This document shows, one piece after another, positions 53,112-61,207 of a stretch of DNA of 64,000 nt. The translations under genes and the position numbers were made by a program. The stretch comes from Chitinophagaceae bacterium (GTDB lineage: Bacteria > Bacteroidota > Bacteroidia > Chitinophagales > Chitinophagaceae), in the NCBI GenBank assembly GCA_017307755.1, contig JAFKGQ010000013.1, positions 248,001-312,000 on the forward strand, read 5' to 3'. The notes under the pieces were generated by a model. The model saw nothing but the letters and a program-made list of their open reading frames with translations, searched no databases and was not told the DNA's origin. The first letter of the stretch is position 1. Each line of letters opens with the position of its first letter.

Positions 53112-54530
53112 ATGGCGGCACAAAACGAGTACAAATTTTTCGAAGCAGTAGAAAAGAGTTTTGACAAGGCGGCAAAGCATACATCCTGGGATCCCGGCAT
53201 CCTGGAGCAGATCAAACAATGTAATGCCGTATACCGGATGTTCTTCCCCGTAAAGATCGGGGATAAGATAGAAGTTATCAAGGCTTACCGTGTACAGCAC
53301 TCTCATCATAAGACACCCTGTAAAGGCGGCATTCGTTTCGCCCTATCGGTCAACCTGGATGAAGTGATGGCCCTGGCTGCCCTTATGACCTTTAAATGCG
53401 CCATCGTCAATGTGCCTTTTGGCGGAGCAAAAGGGGGGATCACCATCGACCCCAAGAAATATACCCCCTACGAACTGGAAAAGATCACCCGGCGTTATAC
53501 CTCCGAGTTGATCAAAAAGAATTTCATCGGGCCGGGCACGGACGTTCCCGCGCCTGACTACGGTACTGGCGAGCGTGAGATGGCCTGGATCCTGGATACG
53601 TATACGAGCATGCGTCCGGGTGAGATCGACGCGCTGGGCTGTGTCACGGGCAAACCAGTCTCACAGGGCGGCGTAAGAGGCCGTCGGGAAGCCACAGGTC
53701 TGGGTGTATTCTATGGCATCCGGGAAGTCTGCAACATGGAAGAAGTGATGAAAAGGCTCAAGCTCGCGCCGGGCATCGAAGGCAAGACGGTCGTCGTGCA
53801 AGGCCTGGGTAACGTAGGCTATCATGCCGCCAAATTCTTCCGTGAAGGAGGCGCCAAGGTTATCGCTCTTGCAGAGTATGAAGGCGCTATCATGAACCCC
53901 GCAGGACTCAATGAAGAAGAAGTTTTCCAGCACAGAAAGAAGACGGGCAGCATCCTGAATTTCCCGGGTGCGACCAATATCCCCAGCTCTGGCGACGCGC
54001 TGGAACTGGAATGCGATATCCTCATACCCGCAGCATTGGAGAACGTGATCAATGGTAAAAATGCGCCCAACGTAAAGGCCAGGATCATCGGCGAGGCTGC
54101 CAACGGCCCGCTGACACCGGAGGCCGACGAGATCTTTATCAAAAAGGGAACGCTGGTAGTACCCGATATGTACCTGAATGCAGGCGGAGTCACCGTCAGC
54201 TATTTCGAATGGCTGAAAAACCTCAGCCACGTACGTTATGGCCGGATGGAAAAACGTTTTACGGAGAATATGAACACGCATATCCTGGGACAAATTGAAG
54301 GTCTGACAGGAAAGAAAGTAAGTCCCAAGGAAAAAGAGTTCATCCTTCACGGCGCCGACGAGGTGGACCTGGTATACAGCGGTCTAGAAGAGACGATGAT
54401 CGCCGCTACGCGGGAGATCATGGAAGCCTGGAAGGCAAATCCGGATATACCGGACATGCGGACCGCGGCCTATGTGGTGGCCATTAATAAAGTGGGAACT
54501 TCTTACGCAGAATTGGGGATCTTCCCCTGA
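53112..54530 (+). CDS. gdhA: Glutamate dehydrogenase (Glu/Leu/Phe/Val family)
   Basis: 472 residues. The N-terminal substrate domain has HHKTPCKGGIRF, LAALMTFKCAIVNVPFGGAK (catalytic Lys) and PAPDYGTGEREMAWILDTY. The Rossmann domain begins VVVQGLGNVGYHAAKFF. The tail WLKNLSHVRYGRMEKRF is typical. It interconverts glutamate and 2-oxoglutarate plus ammonia in the cytoplasm. It starts 22 bp after the CcmD-like gene and ends at a strong bidirectional terminator. Confidence 0.94.
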   Translation: MAAQNEYKFFEAVEKSFDKAAKHTSWDPGILEQIKQCNAVYRMFFPVKIGDKIEVIKAYRVQHSHHKTPCKGGIRFALSVNLDEVMALAALMTFKCAIVNVPFGGAKGGITIDPKKYTPYELEKITRRYTSELIKKNFIGPGTDVPAPDYGTGEREMAWILDTYTSMRPGEIDALGCVTGKPVSQGGVRGRREATGLGVFYGIREVCNMEEVMKRLKLAPGIEGKTVVVQGLGNVGYHAAKFFREGGAKVIALAEYEGAIMNPAGLNEEEVFQHRKKTGSILNFPGATNIPSSGDALELECDILIPAALENVINGKNAPNVKARIIGEAANGPLTPEADEIFIKKGTLVVPDMYLNAGGVTVSYFEWLKNLSHVRYGRMEKRFTENMNTHILGQIEGLTGKKVSPKEKEFILHGADEVDLVYSGLEETMIAATREIMEAWKANPDIPDMRTAAYVVAINKVGTSYAELGIFP

Positions 54531-54540
54531 TCGAAATAAA

Positions 54541-54578
54541 AAAATCCCGTCACTTCAAGCCGACGGGATTTTTTTTAC
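54541..54578. terminator. Bidirectional intrinsic terminator
   Basis: AAAATCCCGTC (54541-54551) and GACGGGATTTT (54562-54572) form an 11-bp stem with a 10-base loop. T-runs follow the stem on both strands, so it can end gdhA on the plus strand and the hendecad-repeat gene (54592-54969) on the minus strand. Confidence 0.9.
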
Positions 54579-54591
54579 TGGTTACTTCTAA

Positions 54592-54969
54592 TTACTTTCT
54601 AAAATACAAGCCAATAATAGCTGCGATCTGGGCTATCCAAAAGCCAACCATCCATTTGACCAGGTCAACTTTGTCATCCTTCATCCGGGCAATCAATTCC
54701 ATCTTATCATCCTTCATCCGGGTAATCATTTCCATCTTATCGTCCTTCATCCGGGTGATCAACCCCATCTTATCGTCCTTCATCTGGGTAATCATTTCCA
54801 TCTTATCATCCTTCATTTGGGTGATCATTTCCATCTTATCATCCTTCGTCAGAAAGACTTCTTTTTGTTCATCGATCTTTCCCTGGACAAAACCTAGCAC
54901 AGTGACTGCCTTCTCCTCCCCCAGCTTATTTTTGAGTATTTCATAAGCTTTTAATTCCCTCTCTTTCAT
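54592..54969 (-). CDS. Tail-anchored coiled-coil protein with 11-residue repeats (DUF1640/CCDC90-like)
   Basis: 125 residues. Residues 1-40 are helical (KAYEILKNKLGEEKAVTVLG). Residues 42-107 are six consecutive 11-residue units of the form KDDKMEMITQM, the last divergent (KDDKVDLVKWM). Residues 108-125 form a membrane helix (VGFWIAQIAAIIGLYF). The general plan of a helix, a coil and a C-terminal membrane anchor resembles bacterial DUF1640/CCDC90-like proteins, in which the coil is usually less regular. Function unknown. It shares the terminator with gdhA. Confidence 0.75.
   Translation of the reverse strand: MKERELKAYEILKNKLGEEKAVTVLGFVQGKIDEQKEVFLTKDDKMEMITQMKDDKMEMITQMKDDKMGLITRMKDDKMEMITRMKDDKMELIARMKDDKVDLVKWMVGFWIAQIAAIIGLYFRK
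54649..54846 (-). repeat. Six tandem 33-bp units inside the coding sequence
   Basis: Six head-to-tail in-frame units encode 11 residues each. Five are nearly identical and the sixth has drifted. The repeats recur with no spacer, so this is expansion within a gene and not a CRISPR. Confidence 0.9.
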
Positions 54970-55036
54970 AGTAGGTTTAATTTTACCTCCACAAAACTAT
55001 CAATTACTACCCAAAAAAAAATTAAAACTTTCTCCC

Positions 55037-55783
55037 ATGGACAACACCCAACGTTTCGGCAATCGAGTGGATAATTATGTTAAATACCGCCCTGGTTATC
55101 CAAAAGAAGTGCTGCGCTTCCTCTCAGAGACAAAACGTTTTAACCCTGACTGGAAAGTCGCCGACATCGGCTCCGGCACCGGCATCTCCACGGCCCTCTT
55201 TCTCGACAATGGCAATACCGTATACGCCGTCGAACCCAACGATCCCATGCGTCAAAAGGCCGAGGACCTTCTGGATAGCAACCCTGCATTTATCAGTGTC
55301 AGCGGTACGGCCGAAAATACAACATTACAATCCGCCAGCATAGACCTTATCGTCGCCGGCCAGGCCTTTCACTGGTTTAACCCCACTGCCGCAAAAAAGG
55401 AATTCACCCGCATCCTCCGCCCCGGCGGCGCCATCGCCCTTATGTGGAATGAAAGACAAAAATACTCGGATTTCGAAAAGGCTTATGAAGACCTTTTACA
55501 GACATATGGTACGGACTATAAAGATGTGAACCATTCGAATATTACGGAAAAAGAGATCGGCGCCTTCTTTCAGCCGGCCCCCTTCCAATTCAGGATGACG
55601 GATCACCGGCAGACCTTTGATTGGGAAAGGCTAAAAGGACGCCTCCTGTCCTCTTCGTATATCCCTCTTGAACCATCTGACATATATGAAAAAATGATAA
55701 AGCGCCTAAAAGAAATTTTTGATAGTCATCAGCAAGGCGGAGTTGTGTACTTCAACTATCAAACGAAAGTGTATATTGCCTAA
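55037..55783 (+). CDS. Class I SAM-dependent methyltransferase
   Basis: 248 residues. Motif I is VADIGSGTGISTALFLDNG (about 40-58), followed by the acidic AVEPNDPM and the IDLIVAGQAFHWFNP segment of the Methyltransf_11 group. The substrate cannot be inferred. The start is at 55037, 67 bp after the divergent repeat-protein gene, and a secreted esterase gene follows after 15 bp. Confidence 0.88.
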   Translation: MDNTQRFGNRVDNYVKYRPGYPKEVLRFLSETKRFNPDWKVADIGSGTGISTALFLDNGNTVYAVEPNDPMRQKAEDLLDSNPAFISVSGTAENTTLQSASIDLIVAGQAFHWFNPTAAKKEFTRILRPGGAIALMWNERQKYSDFEKAYEDLLQTYGTDYKDVNHSNITEKEIGAFFQPAPFQFRMTDHRQTFDWERLKGRLLSSSYIPLEPSDIYEKMIKRLKEIFDSHQQGGVVYFNYQTKVYIA

Positions 55784-55798
55784 AAATTACTTGCCATT

Positions 55799-56686
55799 AT
55801 GTTTTCCTTACAAAAAGTAATCTTTTGCTTAGCGGTTATTCTCCTATCCATTTCCTCCTTTGCCCAACGTCCGGGAAAGGTCATCGAACAAAAGGTCCTC
55901 AACAGCGCCATCCTGGGAAAGGACGTAAAATATACCATCTATCTCCCTCCGGATTATGAAACTTCAGAAAGGACCTACCCTATCGTCTATCTCCTGCATG
56001 GCTATACGGATGACAACACAGGCTGGCTGCAATTCGGGGAGGTGAACCGGTATGCTGACAAAGCCATCGCAGAAGGGGTTATTCCGCCCATGATCATTGT
56101 GATGCCCAATGGAGATTCCAGCTTTTACATCAATTCCTATGACGGCAAGGAAAAATACGAAGACTTCTTTATCAAGGAGTTTATGCCTTCCGTAGAAAGA
56201 TCCTTCCGGATCAAGGGTGAGAAACGCTATCGTGGTATCGCGGGTCTGTCCATGGGTGGTTATGGTACGCTGATCTATTCTCTGAAATATCCGGAGCTTT
56301 TCGCGGCCGCGGCGCCCCTCAGCGCAGCAGTATTCGACGACTCTGCGCTCGTGACAATGCCGGACATAAGCTGGACCAATACTTTCGGACAGTTATACGG
56401 CAGGGGGTTGAAAGGGAAGACCCGGCTCTCGACCGCCTGGTACGCCAACTCACCGCTAAAGCTGGTGGCGGAAAGATCTGTCGATGCATTGCGGTCCGTC
56501 CGTTATTGGATCGACTGCGGGGATGACGACTTTCTCACAAAAGGCAATTGCCTGCTGCATATTGCCCTGATGGAAAAGCATGTGCCGCACGAGTACCGTG
56601 TCAGGGACGGAGGACATACCTGGACATACTGGCGTACGGGGATCACGGATGCGTTGGCTTTTATTGGGGTGAGCTTTCATCAGTAG
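55799..56686 (+). CDS. Secreted esterase (Esterase_D / alpha-beta hydrolase)
   Basis: 295 residues with a signal peptide (IFCLAVILLSISSFAQ). PF00756-type alpha/beta hydrolase: YPIVYLLHGYTDDNTGW oxyanion region, the nucleophile Ser in GLSMGGYG (about 152), and the terminal His in RDGGHTWTYWRTG. Related enzymes include feruloyl and acetyl-xylan esterases and S-formylglutathione hydrolase-like proteins. The export signal favours a polysaccharide or acyl ester in the periplasm. Its stop abuts the stop of the convergent gene with no base between. Confidence 0.88.
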   Translation: MFSLQKVIFCLAVILLSISSFAQRPGKVIEQKVLNSAILGKDVKYTIYLPPDYETSERTYPIVYLLHGYTDDNTGWLQFGEVNRYADKAIAEGVIPPMIIVMPNGDSSFYINSYDGKEKYEDFFIKEFMPSVERSFRIKGEKRYRGIAGLSMGGYGTLIYSLKYPELFAAAAPLSAAVFDDSALVTMPDISWTNTFGQLYGRGLKGKTRLSTAWYANSPLKLVAERSVDALRSVRYWIDCGDDDFLTKGNCLLHIALMEKHVPHEYRVRDGGHTWTYWRTGITDALAFIGVSFHQ

Positions 56687-57130
56687 CTACTCATCATAGG
56701 TAGGCAACGCCGCGATCTCTTCAAAATCCACCGTCCCCCTGCCAAAGGCATGGCATTCCTCGCCATTGGTGATAACGATATATTTCACAGGGGTGGCCAG
56801 GTTGTAACGGAGCACCTGCCACATGACCCGGCTATTCAGTTTCTCCTCCATCGCCTTGCATTCCACCAGCATCCAGGGACGGGCGCTGCGATCGAAGATC
56901 ATGAGGTCGAAGCGCTTATTCAGCTCGCCCAGCTTCATACTCCTTTCCACGGCCATATAGGCGGCGGGGTAGTTCTTCACCTGCAGCAGATATTGTATAA
57001 AATTCTGGCGAACCCATTCTTCAGGGGTAAGACGGACCCATATTTTCCTCAGCTCGTCCCATATCTCCTCCTTCTTTCGCTGGGGCTCTCTTATCTTGAA
57101 GGGGTGGGTAGGATAGTAGATCTTGATCAT
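56687..57130 (-). CDS. HSDR_N-like PD-(D/E)XK domain protein, orphan
   Basis: 147 residues from the ATG at 57128-57130; a longer frame to 57217 would overlap the divergent nucleosidase gene. The N-terminus has helices (EEIWDELRKIWVRLTPEEWV). The nuclease-like core shows RFDLMIFD (Asp) and WMLVECKAMEE (E-x-K), the pattern of type I restriction enzyme HsdR N-terminal-like domains (PF13588). No helicase, methylase or specificity subunit is nearby. It may be a stand-alone nuclease or a non-catalytic relative. Common in Bacteroidota. Confidence 0.8.
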   Translation of the reverse strand: MIKIYYPTHPFKIREPQRKKEEIWDELRKIWVRLTPEEWVRQNFIQYLLQVKNYPAAYMAVERSMKLGELNKRFDLMIFDRSARPWMLVECKAMEEKLNSRVMWQVLRYNLATPVKYIVITNGEECHAFGRGTVDFEEIAALPTYDE

Positions 57131-57160
57131 GTTGCCGAAACTATTTGTTAAATTTACGGA

Positions 57161-57931
57161 ATGAAAACCAAAGACGAAATCGTCCACAACTGGCTGCCCC
57201 GCTATACCGGTCAACAACTGGAAAACTTCGGCAAGTATATACTACTCACCAACTTCGAAAATTATGTACAATTGTTCGCCGACTGGCACAGTGTGGAGAT
57301 AGTAGGTCTGCACAAACCCATGCAGTGTGCTACGGCGGGGGATATCACGATCATCAACTTCGGTATGGGAAGTCCCGGCGCCGCTACCATCATGGACTTG
57401 CTCACCGCCATCGAGCCAAAGGCCGTCCTGTTCCTGGGAAAATGCGGTGGGTTAAAGCGGCGGAATAAGCTGGGGGACCTCATCCTGCCCATTGCGGCTA
57501 TACGTGGCGAGGGTACCTCCAACGATTATTTTCCACCCGAAGTGCCTGCGCTGCCGGCCTTTGCCTTACAGAAGGCCATTTCCACCACCATCCGGGAATA
57601 CGCGGTGGATTATTGGACAGGGACGGTCTATACGACCAATAGGCGGGTGTGGGAGCATGACGAAACCTTCAAGGAATATCTGAAAAAGATAAGAGCCTAT
57701 GCCATCGACATGGAGACGGCCACCATTTTCTCCGTAGGTTTTTTTAATAAAATACCCACCGGGGCGTTACTCCTGGTAAGCGATCAACCCATGGTGCCGG
57801 AAGGGGTCAAGACCGCGGAAAGCGATCTGAAGATCACCTCCCAATATGTGGAAACCCATATCAAGATCGGTATCGACTCATTAAAACAGCTGATCAACAA
57901 TGGAGTTACAGTAAGACATCTGCGCTTTTAA
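57161..57931 (+). CDS. amn: AMP nucleosidase (short form)
   Basis: 256 residues, shorter than the proteobacterial enzyme because it lacks the N-terminal extra domain. Nucleoside phosphorylase fold with NFGMGSPGAATIMDLL, FLGKCGGLKRRNKLGD, and the purine/ribose site IDMETATIFSVGF. It hydrolyses AMP to adenine and ribose 5-phosphate. The region upstream contains TAAATTTA (57149-57156), one base off the -7 consensus, but it is very close to the ATG. Divergent from the HSDR_N-like gene, 30 bp apart. Confidence 0.88.
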   Translation: MKTKDEIVHNWLPRYTGQQLENFGKYILLTNFENYVQLFADWHSVEIVGLHKPMQCATAGDITIINFGMGSPGAATIMDLLTAIEPKAVLFLGKCGGLKRRNKLGDLILPIAAIRGEGTSNDYFPPEVPALPAFALQKAISTTIREYAVDYWTGTVYTTNRRVWEHDETFKEYLKKIRAYAIDMETATIFSVGFFNKIPTGALLLVSDQPMVPEGVKTAESDLKITSQYVETHIKIGIDSLKQLINNGVTVRHLRF

Positions 57932-58004
57932 AGCCCTCCCCCATCGTCCCGCCGCACCTCATGCAACGATGCATCTGCTGTTCTTGTCAAATAAAGAAAA
58001 AGCT

Positions 58005-58391
58005 ATGCACCGGATATTTCAACTGCCGCTGTTCTTTGGCATTATCATCTTTGGAGCCTGTAAATCCTCCAGGATGCATGCTGCAGGACCTTTTACAGGC
58101 AAAGTAATAGGAAGCATCTGTTCTCAATACACCATACAGCTGGTGTCGGGTGATATGGACCCTGCACGTTATGTGGAGACATGGAAACGCAGCACAGATG
58201 ACAGCGTCTATCACAAAGTGTTTGCCGTCAGTAATTATTGCTATTTCAACACGCAGGGGCTTCAAAAAGGTGACGTTTTTCAATTCAGGCTTTTATCCAG
58301 CAAGCCAGCAGAGAATTGCGCCGTTTGTCTGATCTACGAACCTACTCCTCCTATCTCCAATACTATTGAGGTCGTCCAATCGAATAAATAG
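58005..58391 (+). CDS. Small lipoprotein, function unknown
   Basis: 128 residues from the ATG at 58005; an earlier start at 57969 adds twelve residues before the signal peptide. A lipobox is clear (FFGIIIFGACKSS). The mature domain of about 105 residues contains YTIQLVSGDMDPARYVETWK and two cysteines near the C-terminus (ENCAVCLIY). No family recognised. Its last 26 bases overlap a longer upstream reading of the ABC transporter gene but not its likely ATG. Confidence 0.65.
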   Translation: MHRIFQLPLFFGIIIFGACKSSRMHAAGPFTGKVIGSICSQYTIQLVSGDMDPARYVETWKRSTDDSVYHKVFAVSNYCYFNTQGLQKGDVFQFRLLSSKPAENCAVCLIYEPTPPISNTIEVVQSNK

Positions 58392-58428
58392 CTATCTTAC
58401 GACTGCGAAAAAAATTCGTCGTCGCTGC

Positions 58429-60063
58429 ATGTCCTCTTTATTATCGATCCGTGATCTTACCATCGGGTTTCAAACAGATGCCGGCTTATCGCCGGGCGTA
58501 AAGGGTATCCACCTGGAGGTCAGCCGTGGAGAGATCGTTGCCCTGGTCGGCGAGTCGGGGTCGGGTAAATCCATTACCTCCTTATCGATCCTCCAGCTGC
58601 TGCCCATGCCGCCGGCCCGGATAAGCACAGGGCAAATACTTTTTACCACGCGTGATGGCGCCACCATCGATCTGCTCCGCCAAAGCCCCGGGTCCATGCA
58701 GGCTATCCGTGGCAACGAGATCGCCATGATCTTCCAGGAACCCATGACCTCCCTGAATCCTGTATTCACCTGCGGACATCAGGTGAAGGAAGCCATACGG
58801 ATACATAGGAAATTATCTGCCGGGGCGGCACGTGCAGCCACCCTCACCCTGTTTGAAAAAGTCCGGTTGCCAGACCCCGCGGGTATCTATTCCAGGTATC
58901 CGCACCAACTCAGCGGAGGACAAAAACAGCGGGTGATGATCGCGATGGCCATGAGCAACAGGCCATCGCTGTTGATCTGTGACGAACCCACCACGGCCCT
59001 GGACGTGACCGTACAGAAGACCATCCTCCGGCTCATCCGTGAATTGCAGCAGACAGAGGATATAGGTGTCATCTTTATCACCCACGACCTGGGCGTAGTG
59101 GCCGAGATAGCAGACAGGGCGCTGGTACTGTATAAAGGTGAGATAAAAGAACAGGGCAGCGTCGAACAACTGTTCCGCCGGCCACAGGACCCTTACACGC
59201 AAAGCCTCGTACACCGATGGCAGGAATTGCAATCCCCTCCATCCGCCGCCCCCCCTGCATCGGACGGCATCCTTGTACAGGTACGCAACCTCCAGGTATA
59301 TTACCCGTCCCGGAAAAGTTTCCTCGGCAAGCCCCTCGCCTATACGAAAGCCGTCGACAACGTCAGCTTCGATATCTATAAAGGCGAAACCCTGGGTCTA
59401 GTAGGTGAGTCGGGCTGCGGCAAGACCACCTTGGGCAGGGCGCTGCTCAGACTGCTGGAGCCCACCGGCGGAAGCATTCTCTTTGAAGGAAAGGAGCTGT
59501 CCGCCTACAGCCGCCAGGAGCTAAAAAAATTACGCAGTCATATACAGATAGTCTTCCAGGACCCCTACTCTTCCCTCAATCCCCGTATAACTATCGGCGC
59601 TGCCATTTCGGAAGTTTTACAGGTACATCACCCCTGGCTCACCAGCCGGCAGCGCAAACAACAGGTGGTGGAGCTCCTGGAAAAAGTAAGCCTTTCCGCT
59701 GATCATTATGATCGATATCCCCACGAGTTCTCCGGGGGACAAAGACAAAGGGTTGTCATCGCCCGGGCGCTTGTCCTGCGGCCGTCCTTTGTCGTATGCG
59801 ATGAGTCTGTATCCGCCCTGGATGTAAGTGTACAAGCCCAGGTTCTCAGCCTGCTGGATGATCTGAAAAAAGAGTTTGGTTTTACAGTGGTATTTATCTC
59901 TCACGATCTTTCGGTCATCAGGTATATCAGTGATCGTATACTGGTGATGAACAAAGGCAGGATCGAAGAGATCGGGGAGGCAGAGGAAGTATATAACCAC
60001 CCGCACTCGGAGTATACAAAAAAGCTTATCGCCGCCATTCCGAAGGGCATCGTCAATATGTAA
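58429..60063 (+). CDS. Fused dipeptide/oligopeptide-type ABC transporter ATPase (DppD-DppF-like)
   Basis: 544 residues from the ATG at 58429. Two ABC domains are joined by a short linker (about residues 255-285). Domain 1: Walker A GESGSGKSI, Q-loop FQEPMTSLNP, signature LSGGQKQR, Walker B LLICDEPTTALD. Domain 2: GESGCGKTT, FQDPYSSLNP, FSGGQRQR, VVCDESVSALD, where a Ser replaces the common Pro of Walker B. The fused form is known in opp/dpp-like transporters. No permease or binding protein genes are in this window, so the substrate is open. Confidence 0.92.
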   Translation: MSSLLSIRDLTIGFQTDAGLSPGVKGIHLEVSRGEIVALVGESGSGKSITSLSILQLLPMPPARISTGQILFTTRDGATIDLLRQSPGSMQAIRGNEIAMIFQEPMTSLNPVFTCGHQVKEAIRIHRKLSAGAARAATLTLFEKVRLPDPAGIYSRYPHQLSGGQKQRVMIAMAMSNRPSLLICDEPTTALDVTVQKTILRLIRELQQTEDIGVIFITHDLGVVAEIADRALVLYKGEIKEQGSVEQLFRRPQDPYTQSLVHRWQELQSPPSAAPPASDGILVQVRNLQVYYPSRKSFLGKPLAYTKAVDNVSFDIYKGETLGLVGESGCGKTTLGRALLRLLEPTGGSILFEGKELSAYSRQELKKLRSHIQIVFQDPYSSLNPRITIGAAISEVLQVHHPWLTSRQRKQQVVELLEKVSLSADHYDRYPHEFSGGQRQRVVIARALVLRPSFVVCDESVSALDVSVQAQVLSLLDDLKKEFGFTVVFISHDLSVIRYISDRILVMNKGRIEEIGEAEEVYNHPHSEYTKKLIAAIPKGIVNM

Positions 60064-61207
60064 GGACGATCTCCACCCGTCGGTTGCGGGCTTTCCCTGA
60101 CGGCGTATCATTGCCGGCCAGAGGACGCCGTGAGCCATAGCCGTTCACGCTTATGGAAGCCTGCAGATCAGGCAGCTTTTTTACGATATAATCCCGGATG
60201 CTGGCAGCCCTTCGCAACGACAGCGCATCATTCCATTCGTCGGAAGCCGTATTATCCGTGTGTCCGTTGACCTCGATCCTGGCAGGCTTCTTCACCCCGA
60301 TCTTTACAAGAAAGCTGTCCAGCTGTCGCGCATAGCCCGCTTTGATCTCGCTGCTGTTGGTTGAAAAAAATATACCCGGCACAAGCAGGGTATCCGCCGG
60401 AGGCGGGATAAACAGGGGTGGCGGAGGTTGGATGCCGGCCAGCGTATCGTGCGATGACTGCAGGGGAATGCTGTTGCCGGGCAGTGAATCCAGGTAAATA
60501 TGCCTGGTATGCCGGTGACGCTCTTCGTATACGATGGAGTGTGTATAGGCATAGGAGTTGCACCCTTTTTCCGCTGTATCGGCTGCTGTAAGGCTGATGC
60601 TGTCGATGCAGAACAGGATATCACTGTGGCCGGACTTCCTGAGCTTTTTTTCCACGCTGCGCGGGTAAGACCCCGATGCCATCACATTCCCGATGAGAAA
60701 GAACTTTTTCTCCTCGTCGACGGCAAACCGCCGCCGCACAAGCATCCATCCATTATTATCCCTTGCCGTCACATCTGCTTTCGACAGGCTGAAGGAGGGC
60801 GTGATCTTTCCAATAACGGAAGGAGCTCTCGTCGGGTCTGCTGCCGTCAACACAACATCCAGATGGGTAAAAGGGTACTCTCCGGTGTAAAGCCAGAACA
60901 CAAGATCATATTCTTTCCCCGCCTTAAGAGGGCATAAGGTCATTGTATAGGGAAAGGTCCGCCCCTGCATCGGCGCATATATGTTGTCGTAAATAATAGG
61001 CATGACGCACTCCCCATCCTTGGGCGGAGGCCATTTGACCTTTGTAGTGGTTACGATAAACCAGGCTGCCGGGGCGCATTGGGCATGATATTCCGTGCAG
61101 GTGTTGTAGTCTTCAAAACTGTTGTTGGCAAGCAGGTTCGGCTGCTGGCAGTTGACCGCCAGCGGAAGACAGCATAATGACAGCCAGATCAGTCTAATCT
61201 TCATCAT
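60053..61207 (-). CDS. OmpA-family protein with N-terminal beta domain
   Basis: 384 residues (or 383 from the second ATG at 61204). After a signal peptide (LIWLSLCCLPLAVNC), residues about 25-200 form a jelly-roll-like region (LLANNSFEDYNTCTEYHAQC, then AGKEYDLVFWLYTGEYP). A proline-rich linker (PPPPLFIPPPAD) leads to a C-terminal OmpA domain (about 265-384) with EVNGHTDNTASDEWNDALS and GYGSRRPLAGNDT, the peptidoglycan-binding signature. It likely ties the outer membrane or a surface complex to the cell wall. It overlaps the upstream large gene by 14 bp and the ABC gene's 3' end by 11 bp. Confidence 0.85.
   Translation of the reverse strand: MMKIRLIWLSLCCLPLAVNCQQPNLLANNSFEDYNTCTEYHAQCAPAAWFIVTTTKVKWPPPKDGECVMPIIYDNIYAPMQGRTFPYTMTLCPLKAGKEYDLVFWLYTGEYPFTHLDVVLTAADPTRAPSVIGKITPSFSLSKADVTARDNNGWMLVRRRFAVDEEKKFFLIGNVMASGSYPRSVEKKLRKSGHSDILFCIDSISLTAADTAEKGCNSYAYTHSIVYEERHRHTRHIYLDSLPGNSIPLQSSHDTLAGIQPPPPLFIPPPADTLLVPGIFFSTNSSEIKAGYARQLDSFLVKIGVKKPARIEVNGHTDNTASDEWNDALSLRRAASIRDYIVKKLPDLQASISVNGYGSRRPLAGNDTPSGKARNRRVEIVLTY

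Noticed and set aside
54649..54846. CRISPR-like short regular repeat
   Set aside because: The 33-bp units follow each other without spacers, stay in frame and encode a coherent 11-residue coil; no cas genes are nearby.
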